Assembly: GCA_031296115.1 (NCBI GenBank)
Contig: JARLGI010000102.1
Span: 1 to 42,718 of the forward strand
Reading direction: 5' to 3'
DNA length: 42,718 nucleotides
From: Acidobacteriota bacterium
GTDB lineage: Bacteria; Acidobacteriota; Terriglobia; Terriglobales; Acidobacteriaceae
Shown here: positions 8,201 to 17,102 of the stretch, in pieces
Layout: each line of letters opens with the position of its first letter
Position numbering within the stretch: the stretch's first letter is position 1
Program-made: the position numbers and the translations under genes
Notes under the pieces: generated by a model
What the model saw: the letters and a program-made list of their open reading frames with translations, nothing else
Databases searched by the model: none
Told to the model about the DNA's origin: nothing

Positions 8201-11200
8201 ATGGAAAACACCGCCCATCGAGCGATTGCCATCGTAGGGGTGGGAGCGGTCCTGCCCGACGCCCCCAACGTACCGGCGTTTTGGAACAATATAAAGGAAG
8301 GCCGTTACAGCATCACCGAAGTCACTCCCGACCGTTGGGACCCAGCGCTGTACTACGATGCCGACCCTGCAGCGCCGGACAAGACGTACTCCAAGATTGG
8401 CGGATGGGTGCGCGAGTACTCGTGGGAGCCCATGAAATGGCACCTGGCAATTCCACCCCGCGTGGTTGACGCCATGGACCAGGCGCAAAAATGGGCCATC
8501 GCGTGTACCCGCGAAGCACTGGAGGATTACGGATACCCGCAGCGTGCGCTGAACCTCGATCGCACGGCTGTGATTCTGGGCAACGCCATGGCGGGGGAAA
8601 AGCATTACCTAACTTCGTCGCGCGTGTTCTTCCCGGAGTATGCCCGAGACCTGGCCGGCAGTTCCAGCTTTGCCGCCTTGCCGGAACCGGTGCGGCGCGC
8701 CATTACCGCTGAGATGCACCAACGCATTGACCAGCGCCTACCCGCGATCACCGAAGACAGCATGCCGGGCGAATTGGCCAACTGCATTGCCGGCCGCATT
8801 GCGAATATCTACAACTTTCACGGTCCGAACTATGTGTGCGACGCCGCCTGTGCGTCGGCCATGGCGGCCATGAGTTCGGCGGTGGAAGGCCTGATCGAGA
8901 ACGATTTCGACGTCGCGATTACTGGCGGTATCGACCGCAACATGGGAGCGCCAACGTTCGTGAAGTTTTGTAAGATTGGCGCGCTTTCCGCAACCGGGAC
9001 CCGGCCCTACGCGGAAGGGGCTGACGGCTTTGTAATGGGCGAAGGCGCCGTCATCTTCCTGCTGAAACGTCTGGCCGATGCCGAGCGCGACCAAGACAAA
9101 ATTTACGCCGTGCTGCGCGGTATCGCCGGATCCAGTGATGGGAAGGGCAAGGGCATTACGGCTCCCAATCCTGTGGGGCAGAAGCTGTGCGTGGAGCGGG
9201 CGTGGGAAAATGCCGGCCTGCCTCCGGCGACCGTGACCCTCATTGAAGGCCACGGCACGTCGACTCGCGTAGGTGATGTGGTCGAAGCGCAAAGCATGGC
9301 CGAGGTGTTAAGCAGTTCTCATCTTCCCACTCACACTGTAGCGCTGGGCTCTGTAAAGTCGAACATTGGGCACCTCAAAGGGGCGGCCGGCGGGGCCGGA
9401 ATGTTGAAGGCAGCCCTGGCGCTGCGGGACAAGGTCTTGCCGCCCAGCTTGCATTGTGAGCATCCCAGTCCGGACATCGACTTTGCCCACTCTCCTCTAT
9501 ATGTGAATACCGCCCTGAAACCCTGGACCATCCCCGCAGACAGCGTTCGGCGTGCTGGCGTCAGTGCCTTCGGTTTCGGTGGCACCAACTTCCACGTGGT
9601 TATGGAGGAGCACATTCCCGGCAGACTGAACGGAAACGGTAAACGGGCAGTGGCAGTTCCCACAGCAGCCCCAGCAAAGATGGATGTGGCCCTACAGGCA
9701 GACAGTAACGCCCCTGTTCCGGCGCAAGTGTCTTTGAAGTCGCCATTGCGCGGTGCGGTGGTTGTCGGAGCCGCCTCAGAGGCGGAACTGGTCGAACGTT
9801 TGCGCGGCCTGCAGAAGGCGGCTGCGGCGGGGAACGCCCCGCCACCGATCGTTCCGGATGAATCGGACTTGCGTGGAACAGAGCGTTTGGCGATCGACTA
9901 CGCAGACGCTGCTGAGTTCGCGGACAAGGCGAGCGCCGCGCTCAAAGCGCTGGCGGCCAATCAACCCGCCGTCTGGAAAGCCCTACGCGCGCGCGGCATC
10001 TTCCGCGGTCACGGACCTGCGCCGAAGGTGGCGTTTCTCTACACTGGCCAGGGCTCGCAGTACGTAAACATGCTTCAGGAATTGCGTGCGGCCGAGCCGA
10101 TTGTGGCAGAGACCTTCGCGGAAGCGGATCGGGTGATGACCCCACTCCTCGGCAAGCCGCTGAGCGACTTCATCTTCGTTGACCCAACCGACGCAAACGC
10201 GGTGGCGAGGGCGGAAGAAGACCTGCGCCAAACCGAGATCACTCAGCCGACGGTGCTGGCCATCGACCTTGCGATCACCCGTCTTCTGGCCGCCTACGGT
10301 GTTCAGCCGGACATGACCATGGGACACAGTTTGGGCGAATACGGCGCGCTGGTCGCTGCCGGCGCTCTTACCTTCCACGACGCGTTGGAAGCGGTCAGCG
10401 CCCGCGGCCGCGGAATGACGCAAGTGGCTGTCGGGGACAACGGAAAGATGGCCGCCGTCTTTGCTCCCCTGGCAGAGATTGAGCGAATCTTGAAGACCAT
10501 CAACGGCTACGTCGTCATCGCCAACATTAACAGTTTGCAACAGGGGGTGATCGGAGGCGCTAGCGATGCGGTTGCACAGGCCATACAGGCCTTCCTGCAA
10601 TCTGGCTACAACGTGGTGGAGTTGCCGGTCAGCCACGCTTTCCACACCTCGATTGTGGCTCCCGCCAGTAAGCCGCTGCGCCAGATGCTAGCGCGACTGC
10701 CTCTGCAATCGCCACGACTGCCGGTTGTGGCTAACGTGAACGGCGAGTTCTATCCCAGCGGGAGCGATGTCGTCCCACAGATGCTCGACCTCCTTGCCCA
10801 ACAGGTCGCGTCCCCGGTGCAATTCGTAAAGGGGCTGCAGACGCTCTACGACGCTGGAGCGCGGGTCTTCGTCGAGGTTGGCCCCAAGAAAGCCCTGCAG
10901 GGCTTTGCCGAAGATGTGCTCGGCGATCGCGGCGATGTGCTTTCGCTGTTTACCAATCATCCCAAACTCAGTGATGCTACGGCCTTCAATCAGGCGCTGT
11001 GCGGCCTGTACGCATCCGGCTTGGGTCAAAGAGAGCACATCTCTCGCACGGTAACCACCAGCACGGTGGAAAGCATGACCGCTGCCCCACCCGCAGAAGC
11101 TGCCACAAAGCCAATCCAATCCGCGCCGCCGGTGGCAAGCACTCGGGTCAGTCCGTCGAATGGTGATCGTTTCACCCAACTCGGTCGCATGTTGGCCGAG

Positions 11201-14200
11201 GTTCTCGAGCGCAGCGGTTACCAGGCCCAGGACTCCCAGCCCGCCGGCTTGAACCGTGAACCGGTGGTGATCACCGGAGCGGCCTTAGGCCTGCCGGGAA
11301 CCGAGCACATCTTCGACGACGGCAATATTGAACGCATCCTCAGGGGCGATCAGTTTATCAAGCCGATCCCCTCGCAGTTCCGCCGCGACATGCTCGACAA
11401 ACGCATTACGCGCCTAGTGAAGAGCGCCAGCGGAGAGGCCAGATTTGACACCATTGAGGATGTCGCGGACGTCATCAAACTGGCGGGTCGCGGAGCTGAA
11501 TTCGATCTGGAAAAAGAATTCGGCGTTCCCTCCGATCACCTGGCCGCCCTCGACCGCGTTACCCGCCTGGCTATCGGAGCGGGAATCGACGCGCTGCGTG
11601 ACGCCGGCATCCCGCTGGTCATGCGCTATAAGACCACCAGCAAAGGCACCCAGTTGCCCGACCGTTGGGGACTGCCAGACGCTCTGCGCGACGACACCGG
11701 TGTAATTATGGGTTCGGCCTTCCCGGGTTATGACTCCTTCGCTGATGAGATGGCGCGTTATTACGCGGACCATGCCCGCCGCGAGCAATTGGCCTCGCTG
11801 GAAAGCATGGTCGCCTTGGTAGCGGGGACAAACGGTCATTCGCCCCTCGCTCAGGAGATCGTCCGAAAGATCGAAGAACTGCGCGCCGCAATCGAGAAAG
11901 AGCCGTACGTCTTCGACCGGCGCTTCCTGCTCAAGACCTTGTCGATGGGACATTCGCAGTTCGCCGAACTCATCGGCGCCCGGGGTCCCAACACCCAAAT
12001 CAATGCAGCTTGCGCTAGTACCGCACAAGCCGTTGGGCTGGCAGAGGACTGGATCAGCGCCGGGCGGTGTCGCCGCGTGGTCATCATCTCGGCGGACGAT
12101 GTTACTTCGGACCACCTGATCGGATGGATGGGCGCCGGCTTCCTGGCCAGCGGAGCGGCAGCCACCGACGAAAGAGTGGAAGAGGCCGCAATTCCCTTCG
12201 ACCGCCGCCGGCACGGCCTGATTATGGGCATGGGCGCCGCCGCCCTTGTAGTTGAGAGCCTGGACGCCGCGCGGGAACGCGGAATCCAGCCTATTTGCGA
12301 AGTGCTGGGCGCGGTGACGGCCAATAGCGCATTTCATGGCACTCGCCTCGATGTCCAGCACATCGGCCAGGTGATGGAGAACATGGTGGCCGGGGCCGAA
12401 AAGAGCGCCGGCATTGCACGCGCTGACGTGGCGCCGAAGATGGTTTTCGTTTCCCACGAAACCTACACCCCCGCGCGTGGCGGCAGCGCCTCAGCGGAGA
12501 TCCACGCACTGCGCCGCGTCTTCGGCGACGGTGCGGACCAAATCGTGATCGCCAATACCAAAGGCATGACGGGCCACGCGATGGGCACCGGCATCGAAGA
12601 TGTCCTCGCGGTCAAGACCCTGGAAACGGGACTGGTGCCGCCGGTTGCCAACTTCCAGGAGGTCGACCCGGAGTTGGGCCCGTTGAACCTGTCGAAGGGC
12701 GGCGCCTATCCCATCCAGTATGCATTGCACCTGGGCGCCGGTTTCGGTTCGCAGATCAGCATGATTCTGTTGCGTTGGGTGCCGACGAAGGACGGGATTC
12801 GTCCCAGCCCCAATACTCTGGGCTACTCCAATCGTATTGCCGATAAGACCGCCTGGAGCACTTGGCTAAGTCGGATGGCGGGCTACCCGGTGGCGGATCT
12901 GGAAGTGGTTCACCGCACGCTGCGTGTGCGCGATCAAGGCCTGGCAGCGCGGATCGCTGTAGCCGCCAGGGAAGTGCGACCAGTACCGGCGCCAACTGCG
13001 ACGGCAATCAAGGTCGCTGAGCCGAGCCCAAGCGCAACGGTCGAATCGCAGCCGAGCGCGAAGGTCCAGGTCGCCGCGCCCCTGCCTTCCGCCCCGGCAC
13101 AACCCACTGCGCAGGGCGATTCGGTGAAGGACCGCATCCTGGCCCTCATGGTGGAGAAGACCGGCTATCCGAAGGATATGCTGGACGTGGATCTCGATCT
13201 CGAGGCGGACCTCGGGGTTGACACCGTCAAGCAGGCGGAGATGTTCGCGGCCATCCGCGAGATCTACAACATCCCGCGCGACGAGAACCGCAAGCTGCGC
13301 GACTATCCCACCCTCGCCCACGTGATCCGGTTCGTGTACGAGAAGCGGCCCGACCTGGCTGGCGTGACTCCCTCGCCGGTAGCCATCGAGTCGAAGAAAG
13401 AAATTAAGCTCACCACGCCAGCACCCGCAGTTACATCCGTGCAGAACTTGGCCGACGATTCGGTGAAGGAACGCATCTTGACCTTGATGGTGGAGAAGAC
13501 CGGCTACCCGAAAGACATGCTGGACCTCGATCTCGATCTCGAAGCGGACCTTGGCGTTGACACCGTCAAACAGGCGGAAATGTTCGCAGCCATCCGCGAG
13601 ATCTACAACATTCCGCGCGACGAAAGCCGCAAACTGCGCGACTACCCCACCCTCGCCCACGTGATCCGCTTCGTCTACGGAAAGCGCCACGACCTCGCAC
13701 CGGGGGTTTCGCCGGCAACGACCAACCTGGACATGGCCGCTGCCCCTGCACCAGCCGTCGCCGCAGAAGTGACCGCGCCCGCCGTACCGCCTCAGTTTTT
13801 GCCCGCCGGCGATTCTGTGAAGGAACGCATTCTGGAATTGATGGTCGAGAAGACCGGCTACCCCAAGGACATGCTGGATCTCGACCTCGATCTGGAGGCT
13901 GACCTCGGCGTGGATACCGTCAAGCAGGCGGAGATGTTCGCGGCGATTCGCGAAATCTACAACATCCCGCGCGACGAAAATCGCAAGCTTCGCGATTATC
14001 CAACTCTGGCGCACGTAATCCGGTTTGTATATGAGAAACGGCCTGATTTGGCTGCAGAAGCTTCGCCGTTCCCAACGATAACCGAGTCATTGACGGAGGT
14101 CGCATTGTCCGCCGCGCCAGGCGCATCGGTCGTACCCATCCAAACTGCGCCGGATGAATCCTACGACTCCATCAGGGAGAAGATATTGCAGATCGTCGCC

Positions 14201-17062
14201 GAGAAGACGGGCTATCCAATCGACATGCTGGATTTGGATCTCGACCTCGAGGCCGACCTCGGAGTTGACACCGTCAAGCAGGCTGAAATGTTGGCCGCCG
14301 TGCGCGCGGCCTACAGCATCCCGCGCGACGAAAACCTCAAGCTGCGCGATTTCCCCACGCTGGCGCACGTCATCCAATTTGCACAAGCGAGACGACCGGG
14401 AGCAGTGGCCCCCGCGCAAACTATCGAGCTAGGTGACGGGGCCGGAACCGCAAGAGAAGTGACCGTGGTTGAGGCTCCAACTCCGTCTGCAACTCCGCGA
14501 CCGATTGCCGCCAGCTTCGACGCGGCGAACCGGATCCCGCGCCGAGTGCCTGTGCCCAACCTCCGTCCGCCCTTGGCCCTGTGCAAACCGACTGGCGTAA
14601 CTCTTAGCGCCGGCAAACGCGTGGTCATCATGCCGGATAGGGGTGGGATCGGGAAGGCACTCACCGCGCGCCTGCAGGCGCTTGGGATTGAAGTACTGTC
14701 CCTTGACAACAACACCTCAACCGCTGAGGCGGTGACACAAACCCTCAAACAATGGTTGACCGCGGACCCAATCCACGGTGTCTATTGGCTGACCGCGCTG
14801 GACGACGATGGTCCCCTTGGCGACATGGACCTGAGCGCCTGGCACAAGGCGTTGCAGCTGCGCGTCAAATTGCTTTATGCTGCGATGCGCGTTCTGTATG
14901 AACAAGTTGCTGCGCCGGGAACCTTCCTCGTCACGGCGACACGACTTGGCGGCCAGCATGGTTACGACGAGGCCGGAGCGCTGGCTCCGCTGGGCGGCGC
15001 GGTCGCCGGCTTCACCAAGGCTTACAAGCGAGAGCGGGCGGACGCCCTCGTGAAGGTGGTCGATTTCGAGGCGATCGCCGACGCCCCAGAAGTTGCCGGC
15101 CTACTCATCGAAGAAACGCTGCGCGATCCCGGTGCGGTCGAGATCGGCTATAGGAACGAGCTGCGCTGGACGGTCGGCCTGCGGGAACAACCCGCAAACG
15201 ATGGTCAACCTGGCATCAAACTGGACAAAGACAGCGTCTTTGTGATTACCGGCGCTGCCGGCAGCATCGTGTCGGCTATCACGGCAGACTTGGCTGCGGC
15301 TTCCGGCGGCACGTTTTATCTGCTTGATCTGGTTCCGGAGCCGGACGCGAACAATCCGGACCTCAAGCGCTTCACCAGTGACAAGGAAGGTCTTAAGCGC
15401 GATCTATTTACGCGCATACAAGCTCGCGGCGAGCGGGCTACTCCTGCGCTGGTTGAGAAAGAGCTCGCAGCTCTGGAGCGATCCCAAGCCGCGCTGAGCG
15501 CAATCGAGGCCGTCCGGGCAGCCGGCGGCACGGCGCAATACTTCAGCGTCAATCTAACGGACGCAGACGCGGTGGCCAAGGTCATCCATCACGTGCGGCA
15601 AAATCATGGACGCATTGATGTCCTGGTGCACGCAGCCGGTCTGGAGCGCAGCCATTTCCTGCCTGAAAAGGGCCCGCGTGAGTTCGACGTGGTCTTCGAC
15701 GTCAAGGCCGATGGCTGGTTCAATCTTCTGCGCGCTATTGGCGACATGCCTCTTGGTGCGACCGTAGCCTTCAGTTCGATTGCCGGTCGATTCGGCAATG
15801 GTGGACAGACAGATTACAGCGCTGCCAATGATCTGCTCTGCAAGTTGACCTCGAGCTTCCGCACCACTCGGCCGAGAACGCGTGGCATCGTCATCGACTG
15901 GACAGCCTGGGGTGGCATTGGCATGGCGACGCGCGGTTCGATTCCGAAGATGATGGAGGCGGCGGGCATTGACATGCTCGCGCCCGAGGCGGGCATTCCG
16001 TGGATCCGCCGCGAGCTCACCTCCGGCGCGACCTCCGGGGAAGTTGTGGCGGGCGAGGGTCTCGGTATCTTGCTTAACGAGTGGGACGCAACTGGAGGCC
16101 TGAGCACGGATGCAATTCAAGCAGCGATTGAACAGCGCCTGCCGGGGCACGGCCCCATGGTCGGCAAGATTACGGGCATGTACCTGCACCGCGGCTTGAC
16201 CATGGAGACAACCCTGGATCCCAACATGCAGCCGTTCCTGAATGATCATCGGATCGAGGGCACACCAGTGCTACCCGGCGTAATGGGGATTGAGGCGTTT
16301 GCCGAAGCTGCTCTTTGCGTGCATCCCGGCTGGTACGTGGAAGCAGTGGAAGAGGTAAACTTCCTGGCTCCTTTCAAGTTCTACCGCAATCAACCGCGGA
16401 CAGTGACCATCCACGCTGTCTGCCGCCCTCAAGGCGACAGGCTGGTGACTGATTGCCGATTAATCGGCCGGCGGATGCTACCCAACCACACGCAGCCGCA
16501 AGAGACGACCCATTTTACAGCGCGCGTGCGGCTGACCAAGCAAGCCCCGGCAGCGGTGACCGGAAGGCTCATCACCCGGTCGTCCGATTCCATCGTGGAA
16601 GCTGCTGAGATTTACCGTATCTACTTCCATGGCCCGGCGTACCAGGTGCTGGAGAGCGCCTGGTGGGACGGCGAACGCATGATCGGACTGCTGGCAGATG
16701 GATTGCCGGACAACCATCAGCCGTCGGAGCTGCCGACCCTGATGGCGCCTCGGCTGATCGAGCTTTGCTTTCAGACTGCCGGCCTGTGGGAAATGACGGT
16801 ACGGAACCGGTTCGGACTGCCCCGGGACGTTCACAAAGTTTCCTTGTTGCGGGCTCCGGATCTGGCGGAGAGCGAACTGTATGCGGTCGTCACTCCGAAT
16901 CCAGAGGAAGGGACTTTCGATGCGGAAGTGGTGGACGTCGCCGGAAACTGTTACTTGCGTTTGACTGGTTACCGCACGGCGGCATTGCCGGAGGCGCTCA
17001 CTGCGGAGCAGGAGAAGTCTTGGCAAGCCGCCATGACGCCGGAAGGTGTCGCGTCTTCATGA
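8201..17062 (+). CDS. PUFA-synthase-like megasynthase: KS-AT-KS-ACP(x4)-KR-DH
   Basis: This 2953-residue iterative type I PKS/fatty acid synthase resembles PfaA. KS1 (about 7-470) has Cys217 in DAACAS, EGHGTSTRVGD and KSNIGHLKGAAG. The AT (608-910) has Ser710 in GHSLGEY and a malonyl-type HAFHT. KS2 (1020-1530) keeps Cys1271 (NAACAST) and His residues in SHETYTPARG and KGMTGHAMG, so it looks active. Four ACPs follow with the attachment position at 1675, 1788, 1906 and 2024; all have GVDTVKQ, Thr instead of Ser. The KR (core ~2345-2640) has Ser2526, Tyr2539 and YSAAN. The DH (~2660-2930) has His2683 in a double hotdog, with Glu2854 where Asp is usual. No ER is seen. The start at 8201 has GAGGAAAG 4-11 bases upstream; a GTG at 8159 has none. 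The product is unknown. Confidence 0.9.
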   Translation: MENTAHRAIAIVGVGAVLPDAPNVPAFWNNIKEGRYSITEVTPDRWDPALYYDADPAAPDKTYSKIGGWVREYSWEPMKWHLAIPPRVVDAMDQAQKWAIACTREALEDYGYPQRALNLDRTAVILGNAMAGEKHYLTSSRVFFPEYARDLAGSSSFAALPEPVRRAITAEMHQRIDQRLPAITEDSMPGELANCIAGRIANIYNFHGPNYVCDAACASAMAAMSSAVEGLIENDFDVAITGGIDRNMGAPTFVKFCKIGALSATGTRPYAEGADGFVMGEGAVIFLLKRLADAERDQDKIYAVLRGIAGSSDGKGKGITAPNPVGQKLCVERAWENAGLPPATVTLIEGHGTSTRVGDVVEAQSMAEVLSSSHLPTHTVALGSVKSNIGHLKGAAGGAGMLKAALALRDKVLPPSLHCEHPSPDIDFAHSPLYVNTALKPWTIPADSVRRAGVSAFGFGGTNFHVVMEEHIPGRLNGNGKRAVAVPTAAPAKMDVALQADSNAPVPAQVSLKSPLRGAVVVGAASEAELVERLRGLQKAAAAGNAPPPIVPDESDLRGTERLAIDYADAAEFADKASAALKALAANQPAVWKALRARGIFRGHGPAPKVAFLYTGQGSQYVNMLQELRAAEPIVAETFAEADRVMTPLLGKPLSDFIFVDPTDANAVARAEEDLRQTEITQPTVLAIDLAITRLLAAYGVQPDMTMGHSLGEYGALVAAGALTFHDALEAVSARGRGMTQVAVGDNGKMAAVFAPLAEIERILKTINGYVVIANINSLQQGVIGGASDAVAQAIQAFLQSGYNVVELPVSHAFHTSIVAPASKPLRQMLARLPLQSPRLPVVANVNGEFYPSGSDVVPQMLDLLAQQVASPVQFVKGLQTLYDAGARVFVEVGPKKALQGFAEDVLGDRGDVLSLFTNHPKLSDATAFNQALCGLYASGLGQREHISRTVTTSTVESMTAAPPAEAATKPIQSAPPVASTRVSPSNGDRFTQLGRMLAEVLERSGYQAQDSQPAGLNREPVVITGAALGLPGTEHIFDDGNIERILRGDQFIKPIPSQFRRDMLDKRITRLVKSASGEARFDTIEDVADVIKLAGRGAEFDLEKEFGVPSDHLAALDRVTRLAIGAGIDALRDAGIPLVMRYKTTSKGTQLPDRWGLPDALRDDTGVIMGSAFPGYDSFADEMARYYADHARREQLASLESMVALVAGTNGHSPLAQEIVRKIEELRAAIEKEPYVFDRRFLLKTLSMGHSQFAELIGARGPNTQINAACASTAQAVGLAEDWISAGRCRRVVIISADDVTSDHLIGWMGAGFLASGAAATDERVEEAAIPFDRRRHGLIMGMGAAALVVESLDAARERGIQPICEVLGAVTANSAFHGTRLDVQHIGQVMENMVAGAEKSAGIARADVAPKMVFVSHETYTPARGGSASAEIHALRRVFGDGADQIVIANTKGMTGHAMGTGIEDVLAVKTLETGLVPPVANFQEVDPELGPLNLSKGGAYPIQYALHLGAGFGSQISMILLRWVPTKDGIRPSPNTLGYSNRIADKTAWSTWLSRMAGYPVADLEVVHRTLRVRDQGLAARIAVAAREVRPVPAPTATAIKVAEPSPSATVESQPSAKVQVAAPLPSAPAQPTAQGDSVKDRILALMVEKTGYPKDMLDVDLDLEADLGVDTVKQAEMFAAIREIYNIPRDENRKLRDYPTLAHVIRFVYEKRPDLAGVTPSPVAIESKKEIKLTTPAPAVTSVQNLADDSVKERILTLMVEKTGYPKDMLDLDLDLEADLGVDTVKQAEMFAAIREIYNIPRDESRKLRDYPTLAHVIRFVYGKRHDLAPGVSPATTNLDMAAAPAPAVAAEVTAPAVPPQFLPAGDSVKERILELMVEKTGYPKDMLDLDLDLEADLGVDTVKQAEMFAAIREIYNIPRDENRKLRDYPTLAHVIRFVYEKRPDLAAEASPFPTITESLTEVALSAAPGASVVPIQTAPDESYDSIREKILQIVAEKTGYPIDMLDLDLDLEADLGVDTVKQAEMLAAVRAAYSIPRDENLKLRDFPTLAHVIQFAQARRPGAVAPAQTIELGDGAGTAREVTVVEAPTPSATPRPIAASFDAANRIPRRVPVPNLRPPLALCKPTGVTLSAGKRVVIMPDRGGIGKALTARLQALGIEVLSLDNNTSTAEAVTQTLKQWLTADPIHGVYWLTALDDDGPLGDMDLSAWHKALQLRVKLLYAAMRVLYEQVAAPGTFLVTATRLGGQHGYDEAGALAPLGGAVAGFTKAYKRERADALVKVVDFEAIADAPEVAGLLIEETLRDPGAVEIGYRNELRWTVGLREQPANDGQPGIKLDKDSVFVITGAAGSIVSAITADLAAASGGTFYLLDLVPEPDANNPDLKRFTSDKEGLKRDLFTRIQARGERATPALVEKELAALERSQAALSAIEAVRAAGGTAQYFSVNLTDADAVAKVIHHVRQNHGRIDVLVHAAGLERSHFLPEKGPREFDVVFDVKADGWFNLLRAIGDMPLGATVAFSSIAGRFGNGGQTDYSAANDLLCKLTSSFRTTRPRTRGIVIDWTAWGGIGMATRGSIPKMMEAAGIDMLAPEAGIPWIRRELTSGATSGEVVAGEGLGILLNEWDATGGLSTDAIQAAIEQRLPGHGPMVGKITGMYLHRGLTMETTLDPNMQPFLNDHRIEGTPVLPGVMGIEAFAEAALCVHPGWYVEAVEEVNFLAPFKFYRNQPRTVTIHAVCRPQGDRLVTDCRLIGRRMLPNHTQPQETTHFTARVRLTKQAPAAVTGRLITRSSDSIVEAAEIYRIYFHGPAYQVLESAWWDGERMIGLLADGLPDNHQPSELPTLMAPRLIELCFQTAGLWEMTVRNRFGLPRDVHKVSLLRAPDLAESELYAVVTPNPEEGTFDAEVVDVAGNCYLRLTGYRTAALPEALTAEQEKSWQAAMTPEGVASS
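13117..14394 (+). repeat. Four tandem ACP-domain repeats within the megasynthase
   Basis: Units lie at about 13117-13350, 13459-13689, 13813-14043 and 14160-14394, joined by Ala/Pro-rich linkers. The first three are almost identical in protein (KTGYPKDMLD, DLEADLGVDTVKQAEM, YNIPRDE, LRDYPTLAHVIRFVY). The fourth has diverged (KTGYPIDMLD, AAYSIPRDEN, LRDFPTLAHVIQFA). The attachment sites are 113, 118 and 118 residues apart. Repeated ACPs are a hallmark of PUFA synthases, where their number affects output. Confidence 0.9.
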
Positions 17063-17102
17063 ACTCACTAGATTGTCGTGATCTTTGTAGAATGGGTGGC
17101 CC

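Noticed and set aside
11414..14014. Long minus-strand frames under KS2 and the ACP repeats
   Set aside because: They mirror strongly conserved synthase domains and have repeat-derived, His/Arg-rich composition without family features.
13117..14394. CRISPR or mobile repeat array
   Set aside because: The repeats are in-frame protein domains with diverged linkers, not short DNA repeats; no cas gene or transposase was found.
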